NCBI RefSeq assembly: GCF_024138715.1
Contig: NZ_CP092074.1
Span: 1,426,001-1,490,000, forward strand
DNA: 64,000 nucleotides
From: Emticicia sp. 21SJ11W-3
GTDB taxonomy: Bacteria; Bacteroidota; Bacteroidia; Cytophagales; Spirosomataceae
Direction: 5' to 3'
The notes under the pieces were generated by a model. That model had not been told where the DNA came from. It saw only the letters and a list, made by a program, of their open reading frames with translations, and searched no databases. Positions 1-8,252 of this stretch are shown here, in pieces; position 1 is the stretch's first letter; each line of letters starts with the position of its first letter. Both the position numbers and the translations under genes were made by a program.

Positions 1-1048
1 CGGGCTCAATTGGGGCATGTGCCAGAAAAGGCGTTTCATAATTGGCCTCCAGTTTTTGTTTAGCTGATGCATACTTGGCTGCAAAATCTCCTTTCTCTTC
101 GTAATTGATACCCTCTTTTTTAGCTGCTGCGTAGGTATCTTCAAAATATTTCTGGGTACTCAGGGTTTTGTCGTAGTTACCGTTCTCCCATTGCACATTC
201 AACGCCTTTTTGCCTTTCAGCGCAGCCCACCAGTTGGTAGCTATAACTGCCACCGCCTCTGATTTGCGGTGAGGCATGGGGCGTTCGGTTTTTACTACCT
301 GCAAAACTCCGGGTATCTTTTTTGTATCGGCGTCATTTACCGAGACAATTTTACCATGAAGCATCGGCGAATGCACTATAGCGGCATATACCATGCCGGG
401 TATGTCAACATCTAATCCATAAACAGCCTTGCCGGTAACGCGTTCAGGCACATCCAGGCGTTTATTATATTTGCCAATTATCTTAAAGTCATTTGCCTCT
501 TTCAGTTTTGGGTCTTTCGGTATCTCCAGCTTCGAAGCATCATCGGCCAGCTCACCATAGGTAAAGCTTTTATCGCTGCCTTTTAGTAATATTCTGCCGT
601 CTTTTGCGTAGCATTCGGTAGTAGAAACATTCCAGCGTCTGGCCGCAGTCTGTGTCAGCATTTCGCGAGCCGCTGCCCCTGCTTTACGAAGGGGTTGCCA
701 CAAAGCTCTTACCGAACTGCTTCCGCCTGATGTCTGGTCGCCATACTTGCCTTTACCATCGCTCTGTACAATTTTGACTTTATCGAGGCTAACTTCCAGT
801 TCTTCGGCCAAAAGAGACGGCACCGCCTGTGTTGAACCCTGACCCATATCAGGGCGCGGATTAACCAAAGTAATATTGCCGGCGGTATCTATAATTATGA
901 ATGGGTTAATTTCCAGGCTTAAAACTGCCGGCGTTATTTTCTTTACCACTGCGTCTTTGGCAAACGCAGAAACGCCCAATGCCAGCCCAAAAGTGGTTAA
1001 ACCCGTGGCTTTTATAAAGTCACGTCGGGTAGTTGAAGTATTTTTCAT
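1..1048 (-). CDS. Molybdopterin-binding subunit of a xanthine dehydrogenase/isoquinoline 1-oxidoreductase-type hydroxylase (N-terminal part; 3' end outside window)
   Basis: The frame is open from an ATG at 1048 to the left edge, giving about 349 N-terminal residues of a normally 700+ residue protein. The N-terminus has a twin-arginine motif (TTRRDFIKATG) followed by a hydrophobic stretch ending SAFA, so the enzyme is probably exported folded with its cofactor. The segment NPRPDMGQGSTQAVPSLLAE and the later TGKAVYGLDVDIPGMVYA are typical of IorB/aldehyde-oxidase-like large subunits, which bind the Mo-pterin cofactor and hydroxylate aldehydes or N-heterocycles. The 2Fe-2S subunit gene lies 24 bp upstream on the same strand, as in two-subunit (flavin-free) members. 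The substrate cannot be told. Truncation is only the window edge. Confidence 0.9.
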   Translation of the reverse strand, partial: MKNTSTTRRDFIKATGLTTFGLALGVSAFAKDAVVKKITPAVLSLEINPFIIIDTAGNITLVNPRPDMGQGSTQAVPSLLAEELEVSLDKVKIVQSDGKGKYGDQTSGGSSSVRALWQPLRKAGAAAREMLTQTAARRWNVSTTECYAKDGRILLKGSDKSFTYGELADDASKLEIPKDPKLKEANDFKIIGKYNKRLDVPERVTGKAVYGLDVDIPGMVYAAIVHSPMLHGKIVSVNDADTKKIPGVLQVVKTERPMPHRKSEAVAVIATNWWAALKGKKALNVQWENGNYDKTLSTQKYFEDTYAAAKKEGINYEEKGDFAAKYASAKQKLEANYETPFLAHAPIEP

Positions 1049-1072
1049 AGTTATCTGTCGTAATTGTTCCGG

Positions 1073-1564
1073 TTATTTTCCTCCGCCAACGCTTGCTCCG
1101 CTATTAATGCTGTCTGAAGCCTTATGAATGGCCTTACGGATACGGTCATACGTACCACAACGGCACAAATTACCACTCATGGCCATATCAATCTCTTCGT
1201 CGGTTGGTTTAGGCGTTGTTTTTAGCAGCGCCACAGCCGACATAATCTGACCAGACTGGCAATAACCGCATTGAGGTACCTGTTCTTCAATCCAGGCTTG
1301 CTGTATGGCATGAAGTTGTACTTCGCCAACACCTTCAATGGTTGTTATTTTAGCATTTTTAGTTACACTGGAGATGGGTGTCTGGCATGAACGAATCGGC
1401 TGTCCATTGAGATGAACGGTGCAGGCACCACACATGGCCATACCACAGCCAAATTTGGTTCCTTTTAATCCAACAAAGTCACGGATTACCCAAAGCAAGG
1501 GCATGTCTGGCTCGACATCCACTTTAACTTTTTTGTTGTTAACTGTTAAGTTGTAAACTGCCAT
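1073..1564 (-). CDS. (2Fe-2S)-binding small subunit of the molybdenum hydroxylase
   Basis: A 163-residue ferredoxin-like protein. It has an N-terminal plant-type 2Fe-2S domain with the Cys cluster [16 protein letters not shown] and a C-terminal helical 2Fe-2S domain with [10 protein letters not shown] and GNLCRCGTY, the standard architecture of CoxS/IorA/XdhC-type subunits. It passes electrons from the Mo centre in the following gene product to an outside acceptor. I chose the ATG at 1564, which begins MAVYNLTVN; the frame extends 33 codons upstream but those residues do not resemble the family. It has no signal peptide, so export would be by piggy-back on the Tat signal of the large subunit. 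No FAD subunit is visible next to it. Confidence 0.93.
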   Translation of the reverse strand: MAVYNLTVNNKKVKVDVEPDMPLLWVIRDFVGLKGTKFGCGMAMCGACTVHLNGQPIRSCQTPISSVTKNAKITTIEGVGEVQLHAIQQAWIEEQVPQCGYCQSGQIMSAVALLKTTPKPTDEEIDMAMSGNLCRCGTYDRIRKAIHKASDSINSGASVGGGK

Positions 1565-1665
1565 AGTAAGAGGTATAGTTTTTTCTAAGCTAACGTAAAA
1601 TTTCTTAAAAAATGAGACTTTTACAAAGAAAACATGTATTCTTTTCGGGTATTGGGTGCACAAAG

Positions 1666-1673
1666 CAAATGTA
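1666..1673 (-). promoter_or_regulatory. Possible -7 element (TACATTTG) for the molybdenum hydroxylase operon
   Basis: Read on the minus strand this is TACATTTG, a match to the Bacteroidota -7 consensus TAnnTTTG, about 100 bp before the start codon at 1564. No good TTG appears at the expected -33 spacing, so the call rests on the -7 box alone. Confidence 0.3.
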
Positions 1674-1830
1674 ATACAGAAGCAAAAAGCTATTTGAACC
1701 TGTAAATTAGTAATCCAGGGCGATTTTAATGAATCTTGCCATCGATGAAAGCGGTTCGATACACCAAAAAATACTACCTTGCGTTGCCATTTAAAACATA
1801 GTATTCAGCTATTGTGTGGTTTAGCAAAAA

Positions 1831-1847
1831 ACAGATTACCAATCTGT
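1831..1847. repeat. Short perfect inverted repeat upstream of threonine aldolase
   Basis: ACAGATT and AATCTGT flank a 3-nt spacer, 43 bp before the aldolase start codon. It could be an operator or a chance palindrome in a 325-bp divergent intergenic region (1565-1889). Apart from the -7 box at 1666 I see nothing else in that region. Confidence 0.4.
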
Positions 1848-1889
1848 TCTACGCACTATTAACAAATAAAAAAACGGTTTATATTAATT

Positions 1890-2915
1890 ATGTTTATTGA
1901 TTTAAGAAGCGACACCGTTACGAAGCCCACTCAGGGTATGAAAGAAGCCATGTTTATGGCAGAAGTAGGAGACGATGTTTTTGGTGATGACCCAACCGTA
2001 ACAGCATTGGAGCAGAAAGCCGCCTCCATGTTCGGTATGGAAGCTGCCTTGTTTTGTGCTTCAGGTACCATGACCAACCAGTTGGCTATAAAGGTGCATA
2101 CACAACCCGGCAGCGAGGTAATCTGCGACAAAATGTCTCATATCTATTTATATGAGGGTGGGGGGGTAGCGCTTAATTCTTTCTCATCTGTAAAACTGCT
2201 GGAAGGCAACAAAGGACGCATCAATGCCCAACAGGTACTTGACGCCATTAATAATCCTGAAGATATTCATCAACCGGTAACCCGCCTGGTTTCTTTAGAA
2301 AACACCATGAATAAGGGTGGGGGTTGTTATTATCAATTGTCTGACATTGAGGCAATCAGAGAAGTATGTAATACAAATCAATTGCCCCTGCATCTGGATG
2401 GAGCCAGACTTTTCAACGCATTGGTTGAAACCTCTGAGCCAACCCTTACCTACGGGCAGCTGTTTGATTCTATCAGTATTTGCCTGTCGAAAGGTTTGGG
2501 GTGCCCTGTGGGGTCTTTATTAGTAGGCAAAAAAGAGTTTATAAAAAAAGCGCGTCGGTTTCGTAAAGTGTTAGGTGGCGGCTGGCGACAGGCTGGTTTT
2601 CTGGCAGCCGCAGGGATTTATGCGCTCGATAACCATGTGAACCGTCTGAAAGATGACCATGCCCGGGCCAGAAAGATTGGCGATATTCTGAAAGGGTTAC
2701 CTTATGTAGAAGAAATCTATCCTATTGATACGAATATTGTGATTTTCAGATTACCAGAATCTGTTCTTGCAACAGCGTTTGTTAGTAAAGCTAAAGAGAA
2801 AAATCTGGGTTGTGTTACCTTCGGGAAACACCTGGTGCGGTTTGTAACTCACCTTGATTTTACTGATGAACACCTGGCAGAATTTGAAAAGGTAATCAGA
2901 CAGATACAGTTATAA
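1890..2915 (+). CDS. ltaE: Low-specificity L-threonine aldolase
   Basis: A 341-residue PLP enzyme of fold type I that cleaves L-threonine/allo-threonine to glycine and acetaldehyde. The N-terminus MFIDLRSDTVTKPTQGM is the family hallmark. GDDVFGDDPTVTALE, the PLP-phosphate region CASGTMTNQLAI, HLDGARLFNA (the Asp that contacts the pyridine nitrogen) and SICLSKGLGCPVGS with the Schiff-base lysine at about Lys201 follow in order. Length is normal. The gene stands alone: upstream is a divergent promoter region, downstream a terminator shared with a convergent gene. Cytoplasmic. Confidence 0.95.
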   Translation: MFIDLRSDTVTKPTQGMKEAMFMAEVGDDVFGDDPTVTALEQKAASMFGMEAALFCASGTMTNQLAIKVHTQPGSEVICDKMSHIYLYEGGGVALNSFSSVKLLEGNKGRINAQQVLDAINNPEDIHQPVTRLVSLENTMNKGGGCYYQLSDIEAIREVCNTNQLPLHLDGARLFNALVETSEPTLTYGQLFDSISICLSKGLGCPVGSLLVGKKEFIKKARRFRKVLGGGWRQAGFLAAAGIYALDNHVNRLKDDHARARKIGDILKGLPYVEEIYPIDTNIVIFRLPESVLATAFVSKAKEKNLGCVTFGKHLVRFVTHLDFTDEHLAEFEKVIRQIQL

Positions 2916-2919
2916 TGAA

Positions 2920-2943
2920 AAACCCTCGCAAGCGCGAGGGTTT
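2920..2943. terminator. Bidirectional rho-independent terminator
   Basis: Perfect 10-bp stem (AAACCCTCGC / GCGAGGGTTT) with a 4-nt loop. It sits between the convergent aldolase (stop at 2915) and YcxB-like (stop at 2949) genes and is A/T-flanked on both sides, so it can serve both strands. Confidence 0.85.
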
Positions 2944-2948
2944 CTTGT

Positions 2949-3443
2949 TTATGCCGGAAGTAAATCTTTTCTTTTCAGAATAGACTCAAACAATTTAAGG
3001 TCATGCTCACTGTTGAAAACATTGAATGGGAAACGTAGAAACTGCCCTTTACCAATAATGAGCAGAAACGAGTCTTCAGTTTTTTCAGCAGACTGGATAC
3101 TTTCCCACTTCATAATGCCGCCTTCTTTTTGGTTGAGCTTTACCAGAATCTGGCGACTGTCTATTTCATACATAAATTTATCAAACATCTGTTTGTTTTG
3201 CTCCATCTGTGAGGCCGCATAAAACTGTGCATACCAGAACAAAACATATAAGCCTCCACCAACAACCGCCACAACCGGTATCCACCAGTTTTTATAAGAG
3301 CCTGTGAAGTGCAAAACTAATCCTAAAATTACTACTGCCGCAGGAATCAACAGCCATTTCCAACCCTGACGCATATGACGCTTAAAAGCAATACTTACGT
3401 AATCTTTTTTATCTAATGCAAATTTCTTTGTCTTAACTATCAT
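2949..3443 (-). CDS. YcxB-like membrane protein
   Basis: A 164-residue protein. About 25 charged residues come first, then two transmembrane helices (about residues 29-50 and 54-74) and a cytosolic C-terminal domain containing MKWESIQSAEKTEDSFLLIIGKGQFLRFP. That tail pattern (a tryptophan-centred strand, then 'lyi..' and 'iP' strands) is what I associate with the YcxB-like C-terminal domain, whose biochemical role is unknown. It is a single gene with its own likely promoter and a shared terminator. Family assignment is by pattern recognition only. Confidence 0.65.
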   Translation of the reverse strand: MIVKTKKFALDKKDYVSIAFKRHMRQGWKWLLIPAAVVILGLVLHFTGSYKNWWIPVVAVVGGGLYVLFWYAQFYAASQMEQNKQMFDKFMYEIDSRQILVKLNQKEGGIMKWESIQSAEKTEDSFLLIIGKGQFLRFPFNVFNSEHDLKLFESILKRKDLLPA

Positions 3444-3473
3444 TGTTTTTTATTGAAACTTATAAATGAAGTG

Positions 3474-3481
3474 CAAAAATA
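3474..3481 (-). promoter_or_regulatory. Possible -7 element (TATTTTTG) for the YcxB-like gene
   Basis: On the minus strand this is TATTTTTG, matching TAnnTTTG, about 30 bp before the start at 3443. The -33 element is not convincing. Confidence 0.35.
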
Positions 3482-3639
3482 GAAAAAGGCATGGATAATA
3501 GCAGAACCTTTGCCATTATTTTATCATTTCATATTAATTGCAGCAATACAGCAGCAACAGACAGACACAATAACTGGAATGCCGCATTTGCTGCGTTTGT
3601 ATTGCCAGCACCAAAAGTTATTTTTTTGCAAGTTTTAAG

Positions 3640-3647
3640 TATCTTTG
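3640..3647 (+). promoter_or_regulatory. Possible -7 element (TATCTTTG) for the phosphoribosyltransferase-gldD unit
   Basis: TATCTTTG fits TAnnTTTG and lies 78 bp before the start at 3725. A TTA rather than TTG is found 19 bp upstream. Confidence 0.4.
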
Positions 3648-3724
3648 TAACAGGTTTGTTTTGCATAAAACTACCCGGCAAACCAGAAAATGAAGCGCCC
3701 CAGGGTTTTTAATAGAAGCTAATT

Positions 3725-4225
3725 ATGTCAAGTCAATTATTGAATAGTACTGAAACCCATCAGAAAATCCGTCGTATTGCTTATCAGATTTATGAACAAA
3801 ATTTTGATGAGTCGGAAGTAATCATTGCCGGTATTGATGGCGAAGGTTTTCATTTTGCGCAATTGCTGGTATCTGAACTAAAACAGATTTCTTCTCTGAA
3901 GGTAGATATTGCCAAAGTAAGTGTAGATAAGGAGGCTGTTTCGCAGCCGGATATCAAGATAGAAAGTGATGTAGATACTTTCAGGAATAAAAATGTCGTT
4001 CTATGTGATGATGTGTTAAATACAGGCCGGACACTCGCCTACAGCCTTCGTCCGTTTCTGAGTATTCCGCTGAAAAAAATTCAGGTAGCTGTTGTGGTAG
4101 ACCGGAATCATCCGCGTTATCCAATTGCTGCCGATTACGTGGGGTATTCGCTTTCAACTACACTAAATGAGCATATTCAGGTAGTGCTGAGCGATAACAC
4201 AAAAACCGGCGTATATTTATATTAA
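3725..4225 (+). CDS. Phosphoribosyltransferase family protein
   Basis: A 166-residue type I phosphoribosyltransferase. The PRPP-binding motif VVLCDDVLNTGRT (residues 91-103) has the two acidic residues and the Thr-Gly-Arg-Thr loop. An IAGIDGEG segment near residue 35 forms the pyrophosphate loop. The closest familiar families are PyrR-like uracil phosphoribosyltransferase/regulators and hypoxanthine-type enzymes; the sequence does not let me choose between them. It is followed after 12 bp by gldD and is probably co-transcribed, without an obvious functional link. Cytoplasmic. Confidence 0.85.
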   Translation: MSSQLLNSTETHQKIRRIAYQIYEQNFDESEVIIAGIDGEGFHFAQLLVSELKQISSLKVDIAKVSVDKEAVSQPDIKIESDVDTFRNKNVVLCDDVLNTGRTLAYSLRPFLSIPLKKIQVAVVVDRNHPRYPIAADYVGYSLSTTLNEHIQVVLSDNTKTGVYLY

Positions 4226-4237
4226 TCATTGCAAAGA

Positions 4238-4840
4238 ATGACATTGAGATCAACCCTTCTAAGGTTTACCGTGCTTTTTTTTCTGGCAGGTGTAATTGTG
4301 GCCTGCCAGAAAAAAAAGTCTGATTTTCTGCCCAAACCTACGGGTTTCAACCGCCTGGACCTGCCTCCGCATCAGTATCAAACCCTTACAGAAGACCATC
4401 CTTATACTTTTGAGTACTCAAAAGCGGCTATTGTGCAGAAGGATACCCACAGCCGTGCCGAGCCTCACTGGATAATTCTGTATTACCCTAAGCTGGATAC
4501 CCGCATACAGTTTACCTACAAGCCTGTAAAAAACGACCCCCGGCGTTTGCAGAATATGATGGCAGATGCTGCCCGGCTGGCGTTTCATCATGATAAAAAA
4601 GCCTATTCAATTGCCGACAAAGTAATGACCACCAAGGCCGGTAAAAAGGTTATTATATTTGAACTGGAGGGTGAAGTGCCCAGCCATTATCAGTTTTTTG
4701 TTACTGATACTACCAACCATTATCTGAGAGGTGTGGTGTACCTCAAGACGGCCACCAGAAATGATTCATTACGTCCTGTAATTGATTACATGAAGGCAGA
4801 TTGCAATCATTTGCTTGAAACCCTGAAGTGGAAAAAGTAA
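4238..4840 (+). CDS. gldD: Gliding motility lipoprotein GldD
   Basis: A 200-residue lipoprotein: hydrophobic signal followed by the lipobox VIVAC and the mature start QKKKSDFLPKPTGFNRLDLPPHQYQ. The motifs FLPKPTGFNRLDLP and HPYTFEYSK are characteristic of GldD, one of the Gld proteins needed for Bacteroidota gliding and type IX secretion. I prefer the ATG at 4238 over an upstream in-frame TTG at 4229. In many relatives gldD sits near gldE, but that neighbour is absent here. It acts at the cell envelope. Presence of gldD is a strong taxonomic marker and suggests a gliding/T9SS apparatus elsewhere in the genome. Confidence 0.92.
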   Translation: MTLRSTLLRFTVLFFLAGVIVACQKKKSDFLPKPTGFNRLDLPPHQYQTLTEDHPYTFEYSKAAIVQKDTHSRAEPHWIILYYPKLDTRIQFTYKPVKNDPRRLQNMMADAARLAFHHDKKAYSIADKVMTTKAGKKVIIFELEGEVPSHYQFFVTDTTNHYLRGVVYLKTATRNDSLRPVIDYMKADCNHLLETLKWKK

Positions 4841-4854
4841 TTGATTGTTCTTCT

Positions 4855-5409
4855 TCAAAGTGGAAAAACAACTTTAAAGCTTAGTTTTACCTCATCTTTG
4901 GTTTTGATACCAAACAATGAAGGCCTATCAATGTTGAAATCACTTAAAAGGATATCAAATTTTCCGTTTAGCTCCAGGCGGCTGTCGCTTTCGGTTCGTA
5001 TTACGGTAACAGTTACAGGCTTGGTAACCCCATGAAATGAAAGATTCCCTTCTGCCGTAATTGTGTTATTACTGGCTCTGATTTTGTTGCTGCTAAACGT
5101 TACTCTTGGGAACTTAAGCCCTTCAAGCACCTCAATGGCATGAGAATCGCGGTTAGCATTGCCGCTGTCAAAAGAATCAACTTTCAGTGAAACAGCTACC
5201 TGGTTTATGCTTTTGGTGGCATCGTCATACACAATTACAGCGTTTACATCTTTGCTGGTTCCTTCCCAGTCATGAGCAGGGTGGCTCATGGCATAGGTAA
5301 CTGTTGATGCTTTTTTATCTGCCATTAATTTTCTGTTATCTGCTTTGGGCAAAAATGCCGAATTAACTATTAACAAAAGGCAGAGTATGAGATTAGTTTT
5401 GGTTTTCAT
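4855..5409 (-). CDS. YceI family protein (periplasmic lipid/isoprenoid-binding lipocalin-like)
   Basis: A 184-residue exported protein with signal peptide MKTKTNLILCLLLIVNSAFL. The mature part shows the YceI pattern: SFDSGNANRDSHAIEVLEGLKFPRVTF, GNLSFHGVTKPVTV and a C-terminal F-L-S-DF..DRPS segment. YceI proteins are beta-barrels that bind polyprenyl chains in the periplasm. I use the ATG at 5409, since the 13 upstream codons do not look like a signal sequence. It is third in an apparent unit with a His-rich membrane protein and a Rieske protein, which suggests quinone/isoprenoid redox work. Stop lies 14 bp from the convergent gldD stop. Confidence 0.9.
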   Translation of the reverse strand: MKTKTNLILCLLLIVNSAFLPKADNRKLMADKKASTVTYAMSHPAHDWEGTSKDVNAVIVYDDATKSINQVAVSLKVDSFDSGNANRDSHAIEVLEGLKFPRVTFSSNKIRASNNTITAEGNLSFHGVTKPVTVTVIRTESDSRLELNGKFDILLSDFNIDRPSLFGIKTKDEVKLSFKVVFPL

Positions 5410-5437
5410 TTCTATAAAAATGTAAAAGTAATGGATT

Positions 5438-6079
5438 TCAGAATTCAAATTTCAGCACTGCCATTGCAGCAAAATATGCGCCGAAAGTAGTATAAGCCGC
5501 CGCACGATGATAAGGCTTCAGTTTGTAATTGTCGCCAATTTTATCGGCCAGTATATTGGTGGTTATCATTCCGGTAAGGTGTATGTATGACAGGTATCGG
5601 TGTACTTTCATGTTACTGATTCCTTTACGGTTAAGCATACCGGGTGGTGCCGTAAAGGCCATGAGCGCAGTAGTGCCATAAGCTATGTTTATACCGGTGG
5701 CCATGGCTTCATGCGCACTTTTAATTCTGGTATAATTATCGCCGGTTGCGTTATAAAGCCTCGCGCCCAGAATACCCTGTGCCAGCATGCCTGCGGCCGT
5801 TATTATACCCATTGCCTGATGTAATTTTAGCATTGTTCTTCTCACTTTTAATTCTTTTGCCCGGTTTTCGGGTGTCAATGCGGGGGCAATGTGCGCTTTT
5901 CTGAGCAGTCCATTCTGACCCCAGAAAATTCGCTGAGAAAGTATCATTTTCTCTGGTAACAATTGGTTTTGTTCAGCTTTTGTGTCCAGTCCGGCAAGCA
6001 GGCTGTCAGCATCTGTTACTTGTGCTGTTACTTCTGATAACCCAAAAGCTAAAAACAAAGCGAGGAAGAATCTTTTCAT
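5438..6079 (-). CDS. Four-helix His-rich membrane protein, possibly cytochrome b561-like
   Basis: 213 residues: signal peptide ending VTAQ, a periplasmic segment of about 60 residues, then four predicted helices at roughly 84-106, 121-142, 158-178 and 189-208. Histidines sit at or near helix starts (His87, His123, His160, His167, His191), an arrangement like heme-ligating four-helix b-type cytochromes of the b561/ferric-reductase kind. I do not recognise a named family. The upstream Rieske gene and downstream YceI gene on the same strand support a redox role. Heme binding is inference from His placement. Confidence 0.6.
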   Translation of the reverse strand: MKRFFLALFLAFGLSEVTAQVTDADSLLAGLDTKAEQNQLLPEKMILSQRIFWGQNGLLRKAHIAPALTPENRAKELKVRRTMLKLHQAMGIITAAGMLAQGILGARLYNATGDNYTRIKSAHEAMATGINIAYGTTALMAFTAPPGMLNRKGISNMKVHRYLSYIHLTGMITTNILADKIGDNYKLKPYHRAAAYTTFGAYFAAMAVLKFEF

Positions 6080-6206
6080 ATCTTTTTAAAATTGAGTGAA
6101 ATGTAAAGAGTAGAGGGCGATGAGGCCCTCCTTTTAACGTAACTCTTTCTCTATTCGAAACACATAAATCGTCATTTATAAGAAACACATATAGCGCAAA
6201 TGTAGA

Positions 6207-6722
6207 TTAAGCCGATACCCTAAGTGTATTGCCGCCGTTTTGCAATTCGGTTTTAAATACCTGTAATGATTGTGTTGCCGGAGATAGTTTAACTGTGCCA
6301 TCCTGATTAAATTCAGAACCATGAGTTGGGCATCTAAAGTCTTTAGAGTCGTTTCTGTAAGATATTGTAGAACCCTGATGCGTACATAATTTAGATAATG
6401 CCACATAACCAGAGCCGGTATTGGCAATGATTATATTGGCCACGTAGCCAAATTCACCTGATGTTTTTAACTTGCTGTAATCTGCATTAGTTAAATCAAT
6501 CGTAAAATCGATACCTGCACCTGAGGTTGTACCCTTAACAGCACCACTGTTAGTACCAGAGCCGGTGCCGGGGGTATTGGTGCCACCGGGTTTTGGGTCA
6601 TCTCCGCCCGAGCTTGAGCAGGAAGTAAGACCTGTGCCCATGCAATAAAAAGCCATTAGTGCGCCACTGCTCATGCCGAGCTTTTGTAAAAACTGTCCTC
6701 TTGTTAATTGCGTTTGTTCCAT
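6207..6722 (-). CDS. Rieske (2Fe-2S) lipoprotein
   Basis: 171 residues. The N-terminus (LTRGQFLQKLGMSSG) resembles a weakened Tat motif and runs into a lipobox-like GLTSC (Cys35), then a low-complexity Gly/Ser/Thr/Pro linker (about 36-70), then a Rieske domain. The cluster ligands are visible as C113-T-H115-Q-G-S and C131-P-T-H134-G-S. The lack of the third Cys pair seen in bc1 Rieske proteins makes it the soluble-ferredoxin-like type. Starts at 6722 or 6731 are both possible. It is first in a probable three-gene unit with the four-helix protein (127 bp downstream) and YceI. Likely anchored in the envelope as an electron carrier. Confidence 0.88.
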   Translation of the reverse strand: MEQTQLTRGQFLQKLGMSSGALMAFYCMGTGLTSCSSSGGDDPKPGGTNTPGTGSGTNSGAVKGTTSGAGIDFTIDLTNADYSKLKTSGEFGYVANIIIANTGSGYVALSKLCTHQGSTISYRNDSKDFRCPTHGSEFNQDGTVKLSPATQSLQVFKTELQNGGNTLRVSA

Positions 6723-7023
6723 AGCAAGCATAATTTTTTTTAGTTTGAAATACGCGGTTACTATAGCCTTTACGGACAATCAGAAAATTGGGTTGCGTTG
6801 TTTTTTAAAATTTAATGTGGCCACCAACGGTTTCATTTACAACAAAGCATAACTAGTGCTGTTTACTTTTTAAGAGTTACAGCAATATTTATTGTGCAGA
6901 AAAATAAGTGATTGTCAGTCGGTTAAGTTTTTGTAAAGTTTAATTGCCAGATGCATCAGGCAATTATTTTTGAATGAAATCTGAAGATTAAAAGGATGTA
7001 AAAAATTAAAAGAATCCGGAAAA
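6723..7023. other. Intergenic region upstream of the Rieske gene
   Basis: About 300 bp of AT-rich sequence. No TAnnTTTG box, strong hairpin or credible small ORF was found. It must hold the promoter of the Rieske unit and the 3' end of the TPR gene transcript. Confidence 0.5.
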
Positions 7024-8136
7024 TTATCTCTCCAAATTCTTCTTTGCCTCGGTAACTACGCCTCTGTTTTCGGCATATTCCAGCGCCTTTTTATACATTT
7101 CGTCGGCTCTTTTTTTATTGCCTGCTCTGTCGGCAATTCTGCCAATACCAAGATAAGCCATTGCGTAATAATCCTTGGTGTAGCGTTCGTCAGGTTCATA
7201 CCTAAGTACCTGATTATATAAATCCAGTGCCAGCTTATCATTCCTTTTTGATTTTTCTGCAATAGTGGCCTCAAAAAGATGGGCGGCAAGCTGGTAAACC
7301 GGGCCGTTAATTTTATGTAGCACACCGATTTTAGGAGTAGCCTCATCAAATTTACCAGTCATTATTAGCGCTTCGGTGTAGCGCATAAGGTAAACCGGGT
7401 TTTCAGGGTATTTGTCGTGTAGCCAGTCGGCATAAGCCAGCCCTTTGTTGTAATTGAGCTCATATTTAAGGCACACGTGCATATAATAATAGGCGGCCTC
7501 TATTCTTGAAAAAACAGATTTTTGAATAGCCTGTTCCAGTTGATTCAGACCAGTGCGCTTATTGCCGTTTTCAAAGAAAATAACCAGCGGTTTTACCATA
7601 GGGTGTGTATCGGGGTACTGAATCCTGTAATAATTATACAGGCCTGTAGTAAAATAAAACTCAGGATTATGCTCTGTGAGTTTAAAGCCGTCTTTCATAT
7701 AGCCATAGGCTTTACGGGCTTCATTAGCAGCTTTTATTGGTTCTTTTCTGTAAGTATAGGCCAAAGCTGTATATCCATGTGCTGCCAGCAGAAAAAACGT
7801 GGCTTCGGCCTTTTTATTGGCATCTCCCAGCATGGGTTCTGCGGCTTTCTGGCATTTTTCAAGCAAAGACATGTAAGTGCCTACTGCTTTCGGATTTTTT
7901 TCAAGGGGCAGATTCTGCCACTGCACCTGAATGGCGCTCAAAAGCGGAGCTACAGGGTGATTTGGATATTTTGATTTTACCTTCTGAAAATAAGCATCAG
8001 CCTCCTTGAAATTATAATTGTAGAGCTTGTCAAGCCCTTTTGTAATCAATTGTTTGGCGTCTGCATCATTAAGTAATTGTGCATAAGCTGAAAAGCTCAG
8101 TAGTTGAATAGTAATAAATGCGAATAGTTTTAACAT
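7024..8136 (-). CDS. Exported tetratricopeptide-repeat protein
   Basis: 370 residues from the ATG at 8136, which gives a clean signal peptide (MLKLFAFITIQLLSFSAYAQ). The mature protein is helical, with TPR-like pairs: GLDKLYNYNFKEADAYFQKVKSKYPNHP at the start and an IGRIADRAGNKKRADEMYKKALEYA unit at the end. TPR scaffolds bind proteins or peptides; the partner is unknown. It is likely periplasmic or outer-membrane associated. It stands alone, 40 bp after the terminator of the collagen-like gene, so its promoter must be compact or it relies on read-through. Confidence 0.75.
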   Translation of the reverse strand: MLKLFAFITIQLLSFSAYAQLLNDADAKQLITKGLDKLYNYNFKEADAYFQKVKSKYPNHPVAPLLSAIQVQWQNLPLEKNPKAVGTYMSLLEKCQKAAEPMLGDANKKAEATFFLLAAHGYTALAYTYRKEPIKAANEARKAYGYMKDGFKLTEHNPEFYFTTGLYNYYRIQYPDTHPMVKPLVIFFENGNKRTGLNQLEQAIQKSVFSRIEAAYYYMHVCLKYELNYNKGLAYADWLHDKYPENPVYLMRYTEALIMTGKFDEATPKIGVLHKINGPVYQLAAHLFEATIAEKSKRNDKLALDLYNQVLRYEPDERYTKDYYAMAYLGIGRIADRAGNKKRADEMYKKALEYAENRGVVTEAKKNLER

Positions 8137-8174
8137 AATTTTATGCGGATACTCGTACATAACAAAAACAAAAC

Positions 8175-8203
8175 AAAAAAGCCTCCCATACGGAGGCTTT
8201 TTT
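8175..8203 (-). terminator. Rho-independent terminator of the collagen-like gene
   Basis: Perfect 12-bp stem AAAAAAGCCTCC / GGAGGCTTTTTT with a 5-nt loop, starting about 50 bp after the stop codon at 8253 on the minus strand. The T-run is part of the stem. Confidence 0.85.
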
Positions 8204-8252
8204 GTTAATCTGTCAGGCTGGCAATAAAATTGCTGCCGGAAACAAGATTAAA

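Noticed and set aside
3491-3712. 73-codon frame in front of the phosphoribosyltransferase gene
   Set aside because: No recognisable protein features, covers the likely promoter, and the composition looks non-coding.
6176-6427. 83-codon frame overlapping the Rieske gene
   Set aside because: Same strand, other frame, entirely explained by the Rieske coding sequence.
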